A stretch of DNA of 64,000 nucleotides from NCBI RefSeq assembly GCF_900107415.1, contig NZ_FNPX01000001.1, positions 186,001 to 250,000 of the forward strand. Reading direction: 5' to 3'. Both the position numbers and the translations under genes were made by a program. Below are positions 48,367 to 58,113 of this stretch, one piece after another. Below the pieces are notes generated by a model. That model had not been told where the DNA came from. It was given only the letters and a program-made list of their open reading frames with translations, and ran no database searches. This DNA is from Jannaschia faecimaris. GTDB lineage: Bacteria > Pseudomonadota > Alphaproteobacteria > Rhodobacterales > Rhodobacteraceae. Numbering within the stretch: position 1 is the stretch's first letter; each line of letters starts with the position of its first letter.

Positions 48367-49713
48367 TTATTCGGCCGGTGTGGTCTGGGGCGTAGCGGCT
48401 GCGCCACCCGTTTTGCCGTGATCGGCGGCGTATGCTTCTTCGATGGTCGCGGGGCGGGCCAGCGGCTTCTCGATCACACCCAGCAGCGGCAGGATCACCA
48501 GGAAATAGGCAAACCAGTAAGCCGACGCGACGAGCGAGAGCGAGGCCCAAGGCTCTTCGGCGGGCATGGCACCAAGCCACATCAGCGCAAAGAAATCGAC
48601 CACCAACAGCCAGAACCACCACTTGAACATCGGGCGATACCGTCCGGACCGGACCGACGAGGTATCGAGCCACGGGGCCAGAGCCATTGCGACAATCGCA
48701 CCGAACATTGCGATGACACCGAAGAACTTCGCATCGACGATGCCGCCGGTGATCCAGTTCGCGATGATCACGACCCAGACGTCCGCCGTGAAGGCCCGCA
48801 GGATCGCGTAGAACGGCAGGAAGTACCATTCAGGCACGATGTGCGCCGGCGTCGCCAGAGCATTGGCTTCGATGTAGTTGTCAGGGTGCCCGAGGTAGTT
48901 GGGCATGAAGCCGACGACCGCGAAGAACACCAGCAGGATAACCGCGAGGGCGAACGCGTCCTTGATCACGAAGTAAGGCCAGAAGGGCAACGTGTCGCGG
49001 CTAGCTTCTTCCTTGGACGTGCGGCGCACCTCTACACCGGTCGGGTTGTTGTTGCCGGTCGAGTGGAACGACCAGATGTGCACGATCGTCAGGCCCAGGA
49101 TCAGGAAGGGCATCAGGTAGTGCAACGAGAAGAATCGCGTCAGCGTCGCATTGTCGACCGCCGGTCCGCCGAGCAGCCAGGCCTGAATCGCCTCGCCCAC
49201 GAAGGGCACGGCACCGAACAGGCCGGTGATCACGGTCGCGCCCCAAAAGGACATCTGGCCCCAGGGAAGGACATAGCCCATGAATGCAGTGCCCATCATC
49301 AGCAGGTAGATAACGATGCCGATAACCCACGTGATTTCACGCGGGGCCTTGTACGACCCGTAGTAGAGATTGCGGAAGATGTGGGCGTATACGGCGATGA
49401 AGAACAGCGATGCACCGTTGGCATGAATGTACCGCAGTGCCCAGCCACCGTTCACATTGCGCATGATATGCTCGACCGACCCGAAGGCCAGATCGACGTT
49501 GGGTGTGTAGTGCATCACCAGTACGATGCCGGTCACGATCTGCAAAACCAGCGTGAACGTCAGAACGATACCCCAGATCCACATCCAGTTCAGGTTCTTG
49601 GGCGTGGGGATCATCAAGGTGTCATAGAGAAGACCCAGGATCGGAATGCGACGGTGGACCCACTTTTCGGCCCCCGTCGTCGGTTCGTAATGGTCGTGGG
49701 GAATTCCAGCCAT
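48367..49713 (-). CDS. petB: cytochrome b of the bc1 complex
   Basis: The membrane core of the ubiquinol:cytochrome c oxidoreductase, with two hemes b and the Qo/Qi sites. The 448 residues give eight spans. The Qo-site PEWY motif is present ([16 protein letters not shown]). Heme-ligand His pairs lie in spans B and D ([28 protein letters not shown]). A C-terminal extension of about 20 residues rich in Ala/Thr/Pro projects to the cytoplasm. It lies 12 bp after petA and 13 bp before petC. Confidence 0.97.
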   Translation of the reverse strand: MAGIPHDHYEPTTGAEKWVHRRIPILGLLYDTLMIPTPKNLNWMWIWGIVLTFTLVLQIVTGIVLVMHYTPNVDLAFGSVEHIMRNVNGGWALRYIHANGASLFFIAVYAHIFRNLYYGSYKAPREITWVIGIVIYLLMMGTAFMGYVLPWGQMSFWGATVITGLFGAVPFVGEAIQAWLLGGPAVDNATLTRFFSLHYLMPFLILGLTIVHIWSFHSTGNNNPTGVEVRRTSKEEASRDTLPFWPYFVIKDAFALAVILLVFFAVVGFMPNYLGHPDNYIEANALATPAHIVPEWYFLPFYAILRAFTADVWVVIIANWITGGIVDAKFFGVIAMFGAIVAMALAPWLDTSSVRSGRYRPMFKWWFWLLVVDFFALMWLGAMPAEEPWASLSLVASAYWFAYFLVILPLLGVIEKPLARPATIEEAYAADHGKTGGAAATPQTTPAE

Positions 49714-49725
49714 GGTGGTACCTCC

Positions 49726-50307
49726 TCAGCCCAGTTTGATTGTGGTGGGGGACGTGAATTGCGCGACGGGAACGGGCAGGTTCCGGGGCGCAGGGCCACG
49801 CCGAATGCGGCCAGCCGTGTCATAGTGCGAGCCGTGGCAGGGGCAGAACCATCCACCGAAATCGCCGGCATCGCCAAGCGGCACACAGCCAAGGTGTGTG
49901 CAGACGCCAATCATGACCAGCCATTCGTCCGCGGCATATTCGCTGCCCTCAAACGGAGCCAGGGCCCGGTTGGCGTCGCTGGCGTCCGATCCATCGGCGA
50001 TGTTCGCGTTCTCGGCGTTCGGGTCGGGCAACTCGGACATCTCGACGCCCTTGGCGGCCTCAATCTCTTCGGGCGTGCGACGACGGATGAACACCGGCTT
50101 GCCCAGCCATTTCACAGTCAGCTGCGTTCCCGGCTCAACCGCGGCAACATCGACGTCGATGGAGGCCAGGGCCTGCACATCCGCCGAAGGGTTCATCTGG
50201 TTGACCAGCGGCCAGACGGCCGCCCCGGTCACGACAACACCGGCCGCCCCAGTTGCATAGTAGAGGAAGTCGCGGCGGGTGCCCGCGTGATCTTCTGCGT
50301 GTGACAC
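49726..50307 (-). CDS. petA: Rieske iron-sulfur subunit of the bc1 complex
   Basis: A 193-residue protein carrying the [2Fe-2S] cluster through Cys136/His138 (CTHLGC) and Cys155/His158 (CPCHGS), with a disulfide between Cys141 and Cys157. The N-terminus has a twin-arginine motif ([14 protein letters not shown]) followed by the membrane anchor, so it is a Tat substrate. The start is GTG at 50307, with GGGAGA seven bases upstream; the ATG 18 codons earlier lies before the ribosome site. First gene of petABC. Confidence 0.96.
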   Translation of the reverse strand: MSHAEDHAGTRRDFLYYATGAAGVVVTGAAVWPLVNQMNPSADVQALASIDVDVAAVEPGTQLTVKWLGKPVFIRRRTPEEIEAAKGVEMSELPDPNAENANIADGSDASDANRALAPFEGSEYAADEWLVMIGVCTHLGCVPLGDAGDFGGWFCPCHGSHYDTAGRIRRGPAPRNLPVPVAQFTSPTTIKLG

Positions 50308-50464
50308 GAAGCCATCTCCCGTAGTGATGTCCGACCCTGCGCGTGGGCCCGTCTTAAACAATGCGCGATGTCGTCGAAGGTTACCCTTCGACCGCTATCC
50401 GGCCTCCTTTAGCGCAAGGTCGGGGGCGGATACCAGCGGACAAACGCGCGCAGGGGACCGGTTT

Positions 50465-50893
50465 TTACAGGGATCGGTCCATATCGCGGTGTTCTATGCC
50501 CGCGTCCAGGTAAGTAGGACCATGGACTTCGAAGCCCAGCCGTTCATAGAAGCCGAGCGCCGAAAGCTGTGCGCCGAGCGTCGCACGGGTGAATCCCATT
50601 TCGGCAAGCTCCCCCATGACGTGCTGCATCAGCATCGTCCCCAGGCCCGTCCCGCGCGCGCGATCAAGAACCGCAACACGCTGAATTTTAGCCAAGTTTT
50701 CAGATTTCGGCAGAACACGAAGGGTCGCGGCCGGGCCCAATTCGTCACTGACCACCCAGTGCAGGCACTCGGGGTCTTGGCCGTCCACCTCCTCGTTGGC
50801 CGGGACGCCCTGCCCCTCGATGAACACCTCGGACCGAATGGCGAGCGCATCGGCCACATTGGTGACCTGGGCGATGCGAATCGGCTTGGTCAC
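50465..50893 (-). CDS. GNAT-family N-acetyltransferase
   Basis: A 142-residue acetyltransferase. Motif A reads RGTGLGTMLMQHVM, with motif B-like LSALGFYERLGFEV. The order FIEGQGVP then LHWVVSD resembles ElaA/YitI-like proteins. GTG at 50893 overlaps the GST stop (GTGA); the upstream ATG lies within the GST gene. Function unknown; the tight coupling to a glutathione transferase suggests detoxification. Confidence 0.85.
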   Translation of the reverse strand: MTKPIRIAQVTNVADALAIRSEVFIEGQGVPANEEVDGQDPECLHWVVSDELGPAATLRVLPKSENLAKIQRVAVLDRARGTGLGTMLMQHVMGELAEMGFTRATLGAQLSALGFYERLGFEVHGPTYLDAGIEHRDMDRSL

Positions 50894-51486
50894 GGCTTGG
50901 TCGCCACCATGGCCGGGCGTTCGGAAAATGCGGCTTCCCACTTGGCCAGAATGTCACGCCCGTCGCGCCAGTTTCGGTCATCGTGGCGCAGATCGAGGTA
51001 GCCGAGCGCACAGCCTACGCCGATCTGGCCCATGTTCACCGGCCCCTCCAGCAGCGGCATCGAACGTGATTCGAGCGCGTCTAGGGAACGGGCGATCTTG
51101 GTCCATTGCGCATCGAACCACTCGGGCCACCACAGGTTCTCGGGGCGCAGGCGCTTTTCATAGGTAATCCCGAGGGCCGCCTCCATGATCGCGTCGCCGT
51201 TTGCCTCCAGGGCCAGCACCTCCCAAAGGCGCGACTGCGGATAGAGGTTCGACCCGGCGCGGTCGTCCAGAAAACGGGTGATGACCCGGCTGTCGTAGAG
51301 TGCGGGCCCCTCGTCGCGCAGCAGGGCCGGGATCTTGCCCGACGGATTCGCCGCATTCAGTTCCGCATCCCCGCCCAAGGGGTTTGCCGTCACGTCGCGG
51401 ACCTCGACGTCGTCCTGTCCGGTCTCGATCAGGACGACACGGCATTTGCGCGCGAATGGCGAAGCGGAAGCGCTGAAAAGCTGCAT
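50890..51486 (-). CDS. glutathione S-transferase family protein
   Basis: A 198-residue protein: an N-terminal thioredoxin-like domain (about 1-75, with SASPFARKCRVVL at the active-site start and the glutathione-binding ...GKIPAL and DSRVITRFLD), and a helical C-terminal domain. The catalytic residue is probably Ser7 or Ser9 in the first loop. Family members conjugate or reduce xenobiotics. It is the first of a two-gene unit with the GNAT gene. Confidence 0.9.
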   Translation of the reverse strand: MQLFSASASPFARKCRVVLIETGQDDVEVRDVTANPLGGDAELNAANPSGKIPALLRDEGPALYDSRVITRFLDDRAGSNLYPQSRLWEVLALEANGDAIMEAALGITYEKRLRPENLWWPEWFDAQWTKIARSLDALESRSMPLLEGPVNMGQIGVGCALGYLDLRHDDRNWRDGRDILAKWEAAFSERPAMVATKP

Positions 51487-51640
51487 GGCGGTCTCCTACG
51501 GGTTAGATCTGGCGGCAAATAATCAGAAGTCATGTGAAGGCACCAGTGGCGAGGCATTGGCGCATCACGCGACAGCGCACGGATTGCCGAAGCCGCTCCC
51601 CCGCATGACCTATGCTCAAGTCGTGCGGCGGCGCGGCGCT

Positions 51641-52255
51641 TCAGGCGGGCGGCTTTCGCATCAGCGCGGCCAATTGTGCCGCATCCGGGCGCAGACCGGC
51701 CTGTTCGAGTTCATCCGCGGCGCGAAGGCGGACGTCTTCGGGCTTGTTCTGGCTGACCTTCCACGTGGAGTCGATGGTGGTAATGGTCAGCCGGCAGGGG
51801 ACGATCTGGCGCATCATCCTGTCGAGCAGGTCGGGAGTCATCTTGTCGGTTTTCCACGCGGGCTTGGGGGCCAGATGCCCCTCCGCATCCGCCGATTGCC
51901 GGTCCAGCATGTCGCGCATGTCGTCAGACGCAAGTATCTCCAACCGCCCGCGCAGATGTACGGCGACGTAGTTCCAGGTCGGGACCTGATCGTCCACGCC
52001 ATACCAGTCGGGAGAGACATAGCCGTCCGGCCCCATGACCGAGATCACGACATCGGCCGGCAGACATCGCAGGATCGGGTTCGACCGCACGAGGTGCAGA
52101 TCTGCGCTGCCCGCGTCATCCGACAAAAGGATCGGCACGTGTGCCAGTAACGGCCCGTCCGCGCCATTCACGGCCAGCGTCCCGAAAGCGCGTGTCCGCA
52201 CGAAAGCGAGGCTCTGGTCGTCGGGCGTCGTTCGGAATGTCGGGTTCGGATGCAT
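51641..52255 (-). CDS. PaiB-type FMN-binding negative transcriptional regulator family protein
   Basis: A 204-residue protein with a split-barrel flavin-binding fold. TWNYVAVHLRGRLEIL and the ADEGPLLAHVP-like stretch match PaiB/YhiB-family proteins. B. subtilis PaiB represses sporulation and protease genes, but most relatives have no proven DNA binding and may be flavin enzymes. The frame continues 100 codons upstream into the divergent transporter gene; MHPNPTFR at 52255 is the conserved start. The EamA gene diverges 70 bp away. Confidence 0.85.
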   Translation of the reverse strand: MHPNPTFRTTPDDQSLAFVRTRAFGTLAVNGADGPLLAHVPILLSDDAGSADLHLVRSNPILRCLPADVVISVMGPDGYVSPDWYGVDDQVPTWNYVAVHLRGRLEILASDDMRDMLDRQSADAEGHLAPKPAWKTDKMTPDLLDRMMRQIVPCRLTITTIDSTWKVSQNKPEDVRLRAADELEQAGLRPDAAQLAALMRKPPA

Positions 52256-52325
52256 GGGCGGGTTTCCATGGAAGTGGTGTGCGCTGGCCTTGCTGTAAGG
52301 GCGGCGCGCGCGCAATGTCCACGAA

Positions 52326-53243
52326 ATGATTGTATCGACACCCCCGCGACCGGACAGGATGGGATCGGCCATCGCCCTGCGTCTGGCGGCGGCTGTTTTT
52401 GCGACATTGCTGGGCTTCTGCGTCCACGGCGCGTCAGAGACGGCGGGCACTGCGCAAGTCGTCTTTCTGCGCGCCTTGCTGTCGATACCCCCTCTGCTGA
52501 TCTGGGCCTTGCTGACGGGGCCGGTGTCGGATCTGCGGCCCAAGGCTCCGCGCAAGCACCTGCTGCGCGGGACACTGGGCGGGGTGACGATGGCACTGAA
52601 CTTCTACGCGCTGGCGCAGTTGCCTGTAACGTCGGCACAGACGCTGTCCTACCTGACCCCGGTTCTGTCGATCCCGGCGGCGGTCATCTTGCTGGGGGAG
52701 CGGCTCTCGGTGCGCACGGTGATCGCCGTCGCACTCGGCTTCGCGGGGATGATGGCGATGCTCTACACCGCTTCGGCGAATCCGGACTGGGGCTGGCCGG
52801 AGTTGTCGGGAATGATCGCGGGGATCGCATCAGCCTTCCTGATGGCGCTGATCCGGGTGCAGATCCGGGCAATGACGGCGACGGAAACAGTCATGTCCAT
52901 CGCCTTGAGCTTCGCGGTAATCGTGACTGCGATGGGGTTTGTCGCGGTCCTGCTGACCGGCTGGACACCGATGACGGGCTCGCTGTGGCTGTGGCTGGGC
53001 GCGGCGGGCCTGTTGGGGGCGGCAACGCATATCGCGGCAACCGAATCGGCTGCAAGGGCCCCGATTTCGACGCTCGCTACGTATGACTACGCCGGTCTGG
53101 TCTTTGCGGTAATGCTGGATTTCGCGCTGTTCTCGCACCTGCCCAGCGCGTGGGGCTGGCTCGGCATCGTTCTGATCGCCACGGCGGGGCTGATGACCGC
53201 ATTGTCCGGGCGCGCCGTGGGAAGCGGATTGCGGGCGCGCTGA
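52326..53243 (+). CDS. DMT-superfamily (EamA) transporter
   Basis: A 305-residue membrane protein with ten predicted spans arranged as two EamA repeats (about 12-145 and 155-290). The conserved first-repeat end (LPVTSAQTLSYLTPVLSIPAA) and the parallel segment in the second (AARAPISTLATYDYAGLVFA) are visible. DMT proteins export or import small metabolites; the substrate is unknown. No SAM- or nucleotide-binding motif. Confidence 0.9.
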   Translation: MIVSTPPRPDRMGSAIALRLAAAVFATLLGFCVHGASETAGTAQVVFLRALLSIPPLLIWALLTGPVSDLRPKAPRKHLLRGTLGGVTMALNFYALAQLPVTSAQTLSYLTPVLSIPAAVILLGERLSVRTVIAVALGFAGMMAMLYTASANPDWGWPELSGMIAGIASAFLMALIRVQIRAMTATETVMSIALSFAVIVTAMGFVAVLLTGWTPMTGSLWLWLGAAGLLGAATHIAATESAARAPISTLATYDYAGLVFAVMLDFALFSHLPSAWGWLGIVLIATAGLMTALSGRAVGSGLRAR

Positions 53244-53259
53244 CCCCGGCACACCGGGG
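53244..53259 (+). terminator. small hairpin between convergent genes
   Basis: CCCCGG (53244-53249) and CCGGGG (53254-53259) flank a CACA loop directly after the EamA stop. It has no T-run, so any terminator function would be weak. Confidence 0.4.
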
Positions 53260-53274
53260 CCAGCATCGATCGCA

Positions 53275-53778
53275 TCAGGGCAGAAGAACACTGCCGATGA
53301 CGTGAATCGTGCCATTGGAGGCGAAGACGTCAGCGGTCTCGACCGGCACGCCTTCGACGGAAACGCCATCGCGACCGTCGATGTGCAGCGGCTTGCCATT
53401 GACGGTGGGGATACGTCCGTTGGTGCCAACCAGGCTGGACGCGGGATAGTTGTTCGGCGCGACATGGTAGGTCAGGATCGAGATCAGCTTGTCCTTGTTC
53501 TCGGGCAGCAGCAGGCTCTCCACCGTGCCATCGGGCAGCGCGGCAAAGGCATCGTCGGTCGGCGCGAACACGGTGAACGGGCCGGGGCCTTTCAGCGTCT
53601 CAACCAGACCGGCCGCCTGAACCGCGGCCACGAGCGTGGTGAACGAACCGGCGGCCACCGCGGTGTCCACGATGTCAGGGGTGCTGGTGGTGGCGCTGAC
53701 GCAGCCGCCAAGCGCGGTCAGGCCGACGCCGGCCCCGGTCAGTTGCAGCATGCGGCGGCGGTTGATGTTAAAATCCAT
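53275..53778 (-). CDS. fasciclin-domain lipoprotein or Tat-exported protein
   Basis: A 167-residue protein with an N-terminal export signal ([21 protein letters not shown]) that has both a twin-arginine-like motif and a lipobox Cys. One fasciclin (FAS1) domain follows (about 35-165), with the H1/H2 signatures [13 protein letters not shown] and [16 protein letters not shown]1 domains mediate adhesion or binding of matrix components. GGGAG precedes the ATG at 53778. In roseobacters such proteins are usually envelope-anchored. Confidence 0.88.
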   Translation of the reverse strand: MDFNINRRRMLQLTGAGVGLTALGGCVSATTSTPDIVDTAVAAGSFTTLVAAVQAAGLVETLKGPGPFTVFAPTDDAFAALPDGTVESLLLPENKDKLISILTYHVAPNNYPASSLVGTNGRIPTVNGKPLHIDGRDGVSVEGVPVETADVFASNGTIHVIGSVLLP

Positions 53779-53869
53779 GTCATATCTCCCGTTTGGTAAG
53801 CAGCATTTTGGCTTCAGCCCTCGCTTTACGTAGGGTAACGGCAGATGGATCAAAATTGCCGAACGTTTT

Positions 53870-55132
53870 TTACGCGCGCGTAACCTGAGCCGTCCCGGCA
53901 AGCTGCACGCCCGAAACGCCGGTGATTCGGGTCGGCACGATCTGACCCTCGGGTTGGTCGACGTCGAACGTGACTTCGGCGAACTGCACGGTGCGACCCA
54001 TGCGGGGGCTTTCCATCAGGACGGCATGGTCGCGTCCGACCTGCGCCGCCAGGTGGCGCGACACGGCGGCGGTTCCGGCGGCGCGCAGGCGCGCGGCGCG
54101 GGCCTTGATGATCTTGCCATCCACGGCGGGCATCTTGGCCGCCGGAGTTCCCTGGCGCGGCGAATAGGGGAAGACATGCAACCAGGTCAGGTCGCAGTCC
54201 TCGACCAGACGCAGCGACTCCTCGAAATGGGCCTCTGTCTCGGTCGGAAATCCGGCAATAATATCGGCCCCGAAGGTCATGTCCGGGCGTAGGCGGCGCG
54301 CTTCCTTTGCGAAGGCGATGGCGTCACCACGCAAATGACGGCGCTTCATCCGCTTGAGGATCAGATCGGCACCGTGCTGAAGCGACAGGTGGAGATGCGG
54401 CATCAAGCGTGGTTCCTCGGCGATGCAGCGCATCAGCGCCTCGTCCACCTCGATGCTGTCGATGGAGGAGATGCGCAGCCGCGGCACATCGGTCAGCTTC
54501 AGAACACGCGCGACCAGATCACCCAGCGGCGGCTGCCCCGGCAAATCCGCGCCCCAACTGGTCAGATCAACGCCGGTCAGGACGATCTCGTTAAAGCCGC
54601 GCGCGACAAGGCGATTGATCTGATCGACCACGACCCCGGCCGGCACCGACCGCGAATTGCCTCGTCCGTAAGGGATGATGCAGAAAGTACAGCGATGATC
54701 GCAGCCGTTCTGCACCTGCACATAGGCGCGGCTGCGGGTGCCGAACCCGTCGATCAGGTGCCCGGCGGTCTCGGTCACTGACATGATGTCGTCGACCTGC
54801 ACAGGCTCCGATCCACCAGTGGCCAACCCGGCCCAGGTGCCGGGCTGCATTTTCTCGGTGTTGCCGATGACGTGATCGACTTCTGCCATGGCGGCGAAAC
54901 TTGCGGGGTCGGTCTGCGCAGCGCAGCCCGTCACGATCAGGCGCGCGCCGGGGTTCTCGCGGCGCAGCTTGCGAATGTCCTGCCGCCCCTTGCGCACGGC
55001 CTCGGCGGTCACGGCGCAGGTGTTGACGATGATCGCGTCGCCCAGACCGGCCTGCGTGGCCAGATCGCGCATCGCTTCGGCCTCATAGGCATTCAGCCGG
55101 CAGCCATGATTGGACAGAATTGGGGCTCTCAC
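53870..55132 (-). CDS. mtaB: tRNA t6A37 methylthiotransferase MtaB
   Basis: A 420-residue radical-SAM enzyme that methylthiolates t6A37 of ANN-decoding tRNAs. It has an N-terminal UPF0004 domain with its own cluster cysteines (Cys11, Cys39, Cys70), the radical SAM triad Cys144-x3-Cys148-x2-Cys151 ([15 protein letters not shown]) and a C-terminal TRAM domain. The start is GTG overlapping the dapF stop (GTGA). Confidence 0.95.
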   Translation of the reverse strand: MRAPILSNHGCRLNAYEAEAMRDLATQAGLGDAIIVNTCAVTAEAVRKGRQDIRKLRRENPGARLIVTGCAAQTDPASFAAMAEVDHVIGNTEKMQPGTWAGLATGGSEPVQVDDIMSVTETAGHLIDGFGTRSRAYVQVQNGCDHRCTFCIIPYGRGNSRSVPAGVVVDQINRLVARGFNEIVLTGVDLTSWGADLPGQPPLGDLVARVLKLTDVPRLRISSIDSIEVDEALMRCIAEEPRLMPHLHLSLQHGADLILKRMKRRHLRGDAIAFAKEARRLRPDMTFGADIIAGFPTETEAHFEESLRLVEDCDLTWLHVFPYSPRQGTPAAKMPAVDGKIIKARAARLRAAGTAAVSRHLAAQVGRDHAVLMESPRMGRTVQFAEVTFDVDQPEGQIVPTRITGVSGVQLAGTAQVTRA

Positions 55133-55941
55133 CGCAAGACCCCGTCGAAGACATGTGCGGTCGGCCCGGTCATCCAGACGCCGTCATCGCGCCAGTCGAT
55201 GTGAATCGTACCGCCATCGAGGTCGATGCGAACCCGGCGTCCCGTCAGGCCCCGGCGCGCAGCCGCCACCGCCGCAGCGCAGGAGGAGGAACCGGAGGCG
55301 AGCGTCAGGCCAGCCCCCCGCTCCCAGACGCGCATACGCAAATGATCCGGGCCGACCACGTGGGCGACCTGCACGTTGGTGCGTTCCGGAAACAACGGAT
55401 GATGTTCGTAGGTCGGGCCGAAGGTGTTCAGATCGACCTCATCCGCATCTGCGACGAAGAACGTACAATGCGGATTGCCCATGCCAGTGGCCACCGGATC
55501 GCCGTCGATCGGCAGATGCAGCGTGTCGAGCGCCTGCTCCAGAGGCACATCGGCCCAGTCCAGCAGGGGCGCGCCCATGTTGACCGATGTCAGACCACCG
55601 CCGGCATCCCGCGCCTGCAGCACGCCGCGTTCGGTCCGCAAGGTCAACGTATTGACCCCGCGCCGCGCCATCTCCCAAGCGGCGATGCAGCGGGTGGCGT
55701 TGCCGCAGGCCCCTGCAGCGCTGCCGTCGCTGTTCCAGAACAAAAGCTCGACATCCGCGACGTCGTGGCCACGGATAACAGCCAACTGGTCAAAGCCCAC
55801 CCCACGATGCCGGTCACCGACGGCTTTCGCAATATCAGCCGTAATGCGCGGGCCAGTCGCCCGCGCGTCCACGACCACGAAGTCGTTGCCCAGCCCGTGC
55901 ATCTTCATGAACGGCAGGCCTTCTGTGCCAAGAGTCGTCAT
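55129..55941 (-). CDS. dapF: diaminopimelate epimerase
   Basis: This PLP-independent epimerase converts LL- to meso-diaminopimelate for lysine and peptidoglycan. The 270 residues contain the two active-site cysteines, Cys79 (GACGNATRC) and Cys221 ([10 protein letters not shown]), in the family's pseudo-symmetric halves. [15 protein letters not shown] starts the fold. The usual GTG motif around the second Cys reads GSSSC, a mild departure. The stop overlaps mtaB. Confidence 0.95.
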   Translation of the reverse strand: MTTLGTEGLPFMKMHGLGNDFVVVDARATGPRITADIAKAVGDRHRGVGFDQLAVIRGHDVADVELLFWNSDGSAAGACGNATRCIAAWEMARRGVNTLTLRTERGVLQARDAGGGLTSVNMGAPLLDWADVPLEQALDTLHLPIDGDPVATGMGNPHCTFFVADADEVDLNTFGPTYEHHPLFPERTNVQVAHVVGPDHLRMRVWERGAGLTLASGSSSCAAAVAAARRGLTGRRVRIDLDGGTIHIDWRDDGVWMTGPTAHVFDGVLR

Positions 55942-56085
55942 TCAGCCCCGATATAGGCACAGGCCGCGCTAATCCAGAGGGACACGCAGCAGATCGTGGG
56001 CGCACGCAAAACCGGGAAAATCTGTGACATGCCGTCGAAGCCGGTCTTGACCCCCCCGGAAAGCAGCGATACGTGCACCCCCGGA

Positions 56086-56161
56086 GAGCCGATAGCTCAG
56101 CTGGTAGAGCAACTGACTTTTAATCAGTAGGTCCAGGGTTCGAACCCCTGTCGGCTCACCA
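56086..56161 (+). tRNA. tRNA-Lys (UUU)
   Basis: The sequence folds as a full cloverleaf: acceptor GAGCCGA/TCGGCTC (56086-56092/56151-56157), D arm GCTC..GAGC, anticodon stem ACTGA/TCAGT with loop CTTTTAA (anticodon TTT), and T arm CAGGG-TTCGAAC-CCCTG. The discriminator A at 56158 is followed by encoded CCA (56159-56161). The tRNA reads AAA and AAG. It stands alone between divergent dapF and the convergent end of the lipid operon. I see no attachment-site duplication in the window. Confidence 0.97.
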
Positions 56162-56172
56162 CTTTTCCCGCT

Positions 56173-56817
56173 TCAGTCTGATTGGACCAATGTCGCACAG
56201 ATCACTGTCGCGCGGCGAAATGCAGTGACACATCCCCCCAGAACGACGACCCAGAGCGCGAGTTGCAGGACGGGTGCGATGTTGGTCCAATTGACCAAAG
56301 CCGCCCCGGCGACGGCCGCGACCGTCACGATCGCCATACGATGCTGCTTGGCCATGGGGCCGCGGTAGTCCGCGTCCTGGCCCATCGCGCCACCGAAGGC
56401 CCGCAAGTAGGCCACCAGGACGGCCACCGCCGCCGCCGCCCATCCCAGCCAGGCAAGCCCCGACCCGATGCCGACGCCGACCAGGATCAGGATATCGGCC
56501 GCGCGGTCGGGCACTTCGTTCCAGAAGGGGCCCGTCGGACCGCCCTGCCCGGCCTCCACCGCGACCATCCCGTCGAAGAGGTTGCACAGCAGACGCATTT
56601 GCACGAAGAGCCCGCCTCCGATCAGCGCCGCTATGCGCGCCCCCCCCTCGGTCCAGGCGACGGCGGCGAAGCATATCCCGGCGAAAGCCGCAAAGCCGAC
56701 GCTGGCGGCCGAGATCTGGTTCGGCGCGATGCCGGATGCGGCCAGTCTGCGCGTGATCGCCCGCGCCCAACCGGTGTCGCGGCTGGTCAGGGGGCGGCGA
56801 TTCTTGGTGTCAGCCAT
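56173..56817 (-). CDS. CDP-alcohol phosphatidyltransferase-family protein, variant signature
   Basis: A 214-residue membrane protein with about six spans. Family members exchange CMP for an alcohol such as glycerol phosphate, inositol or serine. The canonical DxxDGxxAR(x8)GxxxDxxxD motif is altered: Asn79 stands for the first Asp, Asp82-Gly83 and Ala86 are kept, Val87 replaces Arg. The last pair Asp104/Asp108 (NEVPDRAAD) comes after an insertion of about four residues. It may thus use a different substrate. The start at 56817 overlaps the upstream small gene by 8 bases. Last gene of the lipid operon. Confidence 0.83.
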   Translation of the reverse strand: MADTKNRRPLTSRDTGWARAITRRLAASGIAPNQISAASVGFAAFAGICFAAVAWTEGGARIAALIGGGLFVQMRLLCNLFDGMVAVEAGQGGPTGPFWNEVPDRAADILILVGVGIGSGLAWLGWAAAAVAVLVAYLRAFGGAMGQDADYRGPMAKQHRMAIVTVAAVAGAALVNWTNIAPVLQLALWVVVLGGCVTAFRRATVICATLVQSD

Positions 56818-57187
56818 GAGGGCCTCGCTGTCTGAGAAAGCAGTAAAGAAAAACATAGCTGCCCGATACGAGCAGCGGCACGACAACAGTCGCCCCGAGT
56901 TCGGGCGTGCCCGCCATCAGGTGTACCTTGACCAGCATCGTCCCCGAAATCAGGAGGGCGATCCCCGCGGCCAGCGTCCAATGCGGCAATATCCTGAGAA
57001 GATGATCGGCCACGATCTTCAGGACAGCCGTCAGAAGACCCGACATCAGCCCCTGGACCACTGCCGCTTGCACCATTTCCGACGTTGGGTGCCCACGGTT
57101 GGCAAAAGCCGCCCACCCGCCCATCAGCGCCGCCCCGGCCGCGACATGCAGCCAGGTCTGTCGCGCGAGGGTGCGGATCACGTCCAC
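56810..57187 (-). CDS. small four-span membrane protein of the lipid operon
   Basis: A 125-residue hydrophobic protein with four predicted spans (about 10-28, 40-60, 68-90, 100-118) and short loops. No catalytic motif is visible. It overlaps the CdsA-like gene by 10 bases and the CDP-alcohol transferase by 8, so production is tightly coupled. It may be a scaffold or carrier subunit for the transferase; this is inference. Confidence 0.75.
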   Translation of the reverse strand: MDVIRTLARQTWLHVAAGAALMGGWAAFANRGHPTSEMVQAAVVQGLMSGLLTAVLKIVADHLLRILPHWTLAAGIALLISGTMLVKVHLMAGTPELGATVVVPLLVSGSYVFLYCFLRQRGPHG

Positions 57188-58113
57188 CAGTAGCGGGTCA
57201 GATGGAAGAAGATCGGTGCCGAGAAGACCACCGAATCAAGCCGGTCGATGAAGCCGCCATGGCCCTCAATCGTATGGCCCCAGTCCTTGACGCCCCGGTC
57301 GCGCTTGATCGCCGACATGACCAGCCCGCCGAAGAACCCCATCAATGCGATGACCAACGCCATGACGCCCGCCTGCACCGGCGTGAACGGCGTGATCCAG
57401 TAAAGCGCCGCCCCGATCAGCGTGGCCGAGGCGACGCCGCCAATGAACCCCTCGACCGTCTTGCTCGGTGACAGGCGGGGCGCGATCTTGTGTTTGCCCA
57501 GAAGCTTGCCCCAGACGTATTGCAGAACGTCAGAAAGCTGCACCACGACGATCAGGAAGGCGATCAACAGAACGCCGCGCCCCTCGTATCCGGCGATATC
57601 CAGCGTGATGAGAGCAGGCACGTGGCTGGCGCAGAACACGCAAATCATCAGCGCCCATTGCACCTCCGCCACCCGGACGAGGAAATTCTCGGTCTCGCCG
57701 CGCAGCGCCGAGATGATCGGTGCCAGCAGGAAGCAGTAGACAGGAATATAGATCGAGTAGATCCCGTATTCGCCCGCCCAGATCAGCCAGTATTGGAGCG
57801 GAATGACCACAAAGAAGGAGAGAACCATCGTCCAGTGGTCCGACCGGCGTACGTTCGTCAACGTCATGAACTCGCGCAGGGCGGCGAAACTGCACAGCGC
57901 GAACAGGATGACGACACCGGTGCGCCCAGCCAGAAAGGCCAACCCGATCAGAATCGCCATGCCCCACCAGGCGCGAATACGGGCGGTCAGGTTCTCGATC
58001 CCGTCGTTTTCGCCGTTCGGGGAGTACTTTTTCTGAAGAACGCCACCGATAAAGCTTGCCACGATCAGCAGGCCGACAATCCATGACAGCAGTACGATCA
58101 GGTCGGGAATCAT
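57178..58113 (-). CDS. phosphatidate cytidylyltransferase-like protein (CdsA family)
   Basis: A 311-residue polytopic protein with the CDS signature intact (residues 267-293: SAIKRDRGVKDWGHTIEGHG, then GFIDRLD). Enzymes of this family make CDP-diacylglycerol from phosphatidate and CTP. The housekeeping cdsA normally lies near uppS/dxr, so this is more likely a paralogue dedicated to the neighbouring CDP-alcohol transferase. A similar pairing occurs in the E. coli ynbA-ynbB genes. Confidence 0.9.
   Translation of the reverse strand: MIPDLIVLLSWIVGLLIVASFIGGVLQKKYSPNGENDGIENLTARIRAWWGMAILIGLAFLAGRTGVVILFALCSFAALREFMTLTNVRRSDHWTMVLSFFVVIPLQYWLIWAGEYGIYSIYIPVYCFLLAPIISALRGETENFLVRVAEVQWALMICVFCASHVPALITLDIAGYEGRGVLLIAFLIVVVQLSDVLQYVWGKLLGKHKIAPRLSPSKTVEGFIGGVASATLIGAALYWITPFTPVQAGVMALVIALMGFFGGLVMSAIKRDRGVKDWGHTIEGHGGFIDRLDSVVFSAPIFFHLTRYWWT

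Noticed and set aside
48268-50304. A 678-codon rightward open frame
   Set aside because: Antisense to petC-petB-petA; a shadow of conserved genes.
56086-56172. tRNA-Lys as an integration site
   Set aside because: No integrase, no repeated 3' end of the tRNA and no change of gene content nearby.
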